From Trileptium ribeirensis (Eukaryota; Nematoda; Enoplea; Enoplida; Thoracostomopsidae): a stretch of 64,000 nucleotides of DNA. Each line of letters begins with the position of its first letter. Within the stretch, counting starts at the first letter, position 1. Shown here in pieces: positions 62,401 through 64,000 of the stretch. Under the pieces are notes generated by a model. The model searched no databases. It was not told the DNA's origin and saw only the letters and a list, made by a program, of their open reading frames with translations. The position numbers and the translations under genes were made by a program. The DNA lies in the NCBI GenBank assembly GCA_030248225.1, contig JASANE010017645.1, positions 62,001 to 126,000 on the forward strand. The letters are read 5' to 3'.

Positions 62401-63456
62401 ATAGTTTCATATTGTATGCAAAAATATATACACATTAGACGCAAGGCAAAGAATTTTTTGGGGTCGTATACGATCGAATGGGACGCAGTGTGGGCATAAC
62501 GACAGACACTAAAACGTATTGTACATATTAGACCATGTACAACCATTTAAATATTATCTTCTTTATAATTGCGGTCTGTGATTAAATTTATCGCTTAATT
62601 AATCAATTAGTTACTCAATAAATCAATCAATCAATTTATCAACTCACCATAATATGCATTCGACATTGTCCTTTGCGAATAATAAACGTTCCGCCGAGGC
62701 CCACTGCTTCCAGATATTGATCACAAAGTGTTTTTCTAAGGCAGGTGACGAAATTGTTTGAACCGAGTCGATGCCTGGCTTTAATATGGAGAACCTGCAA
62801 TTAATATAATGTATATTTATAAAATATACTTCTAAATTGAAAGAAGACAGTTTGATTTGGTGAGTTTCAACAAAACTCTGTCATGTAACCTTCATTTTGG
62901 GACACGTTTATTTCTAATTATTTTTTTCGATTGAGGGTCGGTTTTAGCAACATGTATATTCTGTTATAATATTTTCTATATTCTATTTTCTTTATTCTAT
63001 AAATAAATGTTTATAAATAAATAAACAAATAAATAAATGAATAAATAAATATATTAATTAATTAATTCATTATTAAATAAATAAGTAAATACATAAATAC
63101 AAATAGATATTTAAAATTAAATAAAAAATATTTTAATAAATATATATTTATAAATAATTATATAAATATTTATAATAAATGAATAAATAAATTAATAAAT
63201 AAAAAATTAATAAATAAGTAAATAAATAAATATGAATAAATAAATACAGAAATAAATATATAAATAAATAAATAAATAAATATGTAAATAAACAAATAAA
63301 ATATACCTTTCCTGGCTTTCCTTCTGATAGAAACAAGTTTGCCATTACTGCAAATTCTCCGGTACGTTCCATTTCCAATATACATTTGTCGGGATCCATT
63401 AATCTTACAGATCGGTTACAGTATTTTTCATTATTCATACTGCTATTAGCTATCAT
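59224..63456 (-). CDS. C11orf54: C11orf54-type ester hydrolase, 3' part of gene (4 exons)
   Basis: Orthologue of the zinc-binding ester hydrolase C11orf54 (PTD012, DUF1907), a small (about 315 residue) enzyme active on p-nitrophenyl acetate in vitro. Four minus-strand exons, all phase 0, encode about 200 residues in the family's order: a central segment with CILEMERTGEF and NLFLSEGKPGK, then HRLGSNNFVTCLRKTL and GLGGTFIIRKGQ, then WLKYFDFSSPMVCCSVLVSK, then the histidine motif LEHTHGFSDQ...GGHYHFDTTPD and a TGA stop. The N-terminal exons, including the family's GAGAGP motif, were not found up to 64000 and are presumably beyond it. It is convergent with the dynein gene; no functional link is implied. 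Confidence 0.9.
59419..62647 (-). other. Introns of the C11orf54-type gene
   Basis: Apart from the exon at 61311-61421, this holds short open frames (60365-60589 and 61757-61984, plus strand) that I do not recognise, and GC-rich patches at 61450-61600 and 62045-62150 with no assigned identity. Confidence 0.5.
61311..61421 (-). CDS. C11orf54: C11orf54-type hydrolase, third exon in window
   Basis: Minus strand: TTTTAG acceptor, then PDFATGPLGTNKDISDWLKY, FDFSSPMVCCSVLVSKD. It matches the family stretch between HIMP and the histidine motif. Two donors are possible: GTGGTA directly after GAT (used here) or GTAATT three bases on (exon to 61308, adding Val). Both keep the frame. Confidence 0.85.
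62648..62794 (-). CDS. C11orf54: C11orf54-type hydrolase, second exon in window
   Basis: Minus strand: TTGCAG acceptor, 49 codons, GTGAGT donor. It encodes VLHIKARHRLGSNNFVTCLR, then YLEAVGLGGTFIIRKGQ and HIM. NFVTC.R.TL and G.GGTF.I.KG..K.HIM are strong family signatures. Confidence 0.92.
62990..63303. repeat. AAAT tetranucleotide microsatellite
   Basis: About 310 bp of imperfect AAAT/TAAA repeats. They abut the GTATAT donor of the hydrolase exon at 63307. They create long but meaningless minus-strand open frames (YLFIYLFI). Confidence 0.92.
63307..63456 (-). CDS. C11orf54: C11orf54-type hydrolase, first exon in window
   Basis: Minus strand: TTTTTCAG acceptor, then 50 codons, GTATAT donor. 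It encodes MIANSSMNNEKYCNRSVRLM, then CILEMERTGEFAVMANLFLS and EGKPGK. The ATG at its start directly follows a good acceptor, so it is read as an internal Met, not the start. The ANLF.SEG.PGK motif matches the family closely. A long AAAT microsatellite begins right after the donor. Confidence 0.88.
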
Positions 63457-63519
63457 CTGAAAAATTATTAAAATAAGCGTTTTAATAGTTAATATAATTT
63501 TATAATATAATATATAATT

Positions 63520-63852
63520 TTATATAATATATAATATAATTTTAATATAATTTTTATTGTAGTTAACTCGTCGGTACCAAATTTGTACGTCATTTAATGT
63601 ACAACCAAAAATTCGAGCAATTGTTGCTGCAATTAGTCTTTTTACACTAAATGCATACCCCGTTTTTTGGTTATTGGAGCCACTGTTTGCAATTCCATTA
63701 TCGTACCGCATGACTTTGTCAGGTTTCCTTGCTAACGTCGCTGAGTGAAAACGACGTTTTGAGTGTATTTCACTTCTCCCATTGGGCTTAACTTTTGCGA
63801 ACTCAAGTCTTGACTGAAGGATAATTTTTGTGTCCCAAAGTTTTATAATCTT
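63520..63852 (-). other. Unrecognised open frame
   Basis: A minus-strand frame stays open for about 110 codons in AT-rich DNA. It reads, among others, KVKPNGRSEIHSKRRFHSAT and IARIFGCTLNDVQIWYRRV. A possible acceptor (CCTTCAG, at about 63810) and donor (GTTAAC) frame the better part. It does not match the hydrolase N-terminus. It might be an exon of another gene, a mobile-element remnant or chance. Confidence 0.25.
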
Positions 63853-64000
63853 TTAAATAAATGCCGTCATATTTACATTGTACATGCTTGAGGTAAGTAA
63901 CTACACGCCGTAAAGCAGTTGCGTCTCAGTTGTTTTAAGTGGCTAAAAGCCAACCAAGTGGTGTTAAACACTTTATCAATACCATGAGAAAAGCATTAAG

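Noticed and set aside
63148..63303. Minus-strand frame continuing as YLFIYLFI repeats after the hydrolase exon
   Set aside because: It is the translation of the AAAT microsatellite beyond a GTATAT donor, not protein.

Overview
The window is animal (bilaterian) nuclear DNA. It is AT-rich, has GT-AG introns of 0.2 to 11 kb, and is crowded with short interspersed repeats. I cannot fix the phylum from sequence alone. Nothing bacterial, viral or CRISPR-like was seen.

The plus strand from 2521 to 53858 carries the 3' part of one gene, the cytoplasmic dynein 1 heavy chain (DYNC1H1 / dhc-1 orthologue). I could place 28 exons. Together they give 4,121 coding bases that stay in one reading frame across 27 introns and end at a TAG (53856-53858). 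They encode about 1,372 residues: the microtubule-binding domain, the returning stalk coiled coil (CC2), AAA5, the buttress-like coiled coil, AAA6, the lid and the C-terminal domain. The N-terminal two thirds of the protein lies left of the window; bases 1-2520 are intron.

The minus strand from 63456 to 59224 carries the 3' half of a second, convergent gene, an orthologue of the zinc-dependent ester hydrolase C11orf54 (PTD012 / DUF1907 family). Four phase-0 exons were found; its 5' exons lie beyond 64000. About 5.4 kb of gene-free, repeat-bearing DNA separates the two stop codons.

The introns and the intergenic DNA hold at least six families of small non-autonomous elements. Three have CAGT-type ends flanked by TA (Tc1/mariner-like MITEs). 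Another has CTGGCCTGTCCACAG inverted ends and is about 350-380 bp long. A larger family carries internal minisatellites. There are also several tandem duplications, tRNA-derived pieces and foldbacks.

The most interesting points concern exon duplication inside the dynein gene. A spliceable, frame-preserving relative of the start of exon 22 sits in the 11-kb intron 21. Two decayed tandem copies of exon 14 lie just upstream of it. The donor end of exon 18 is duplicated. A roughly 650-bp, highly similar inverted repeat brackets exon 22. I found no sign of a wholly new biological system.
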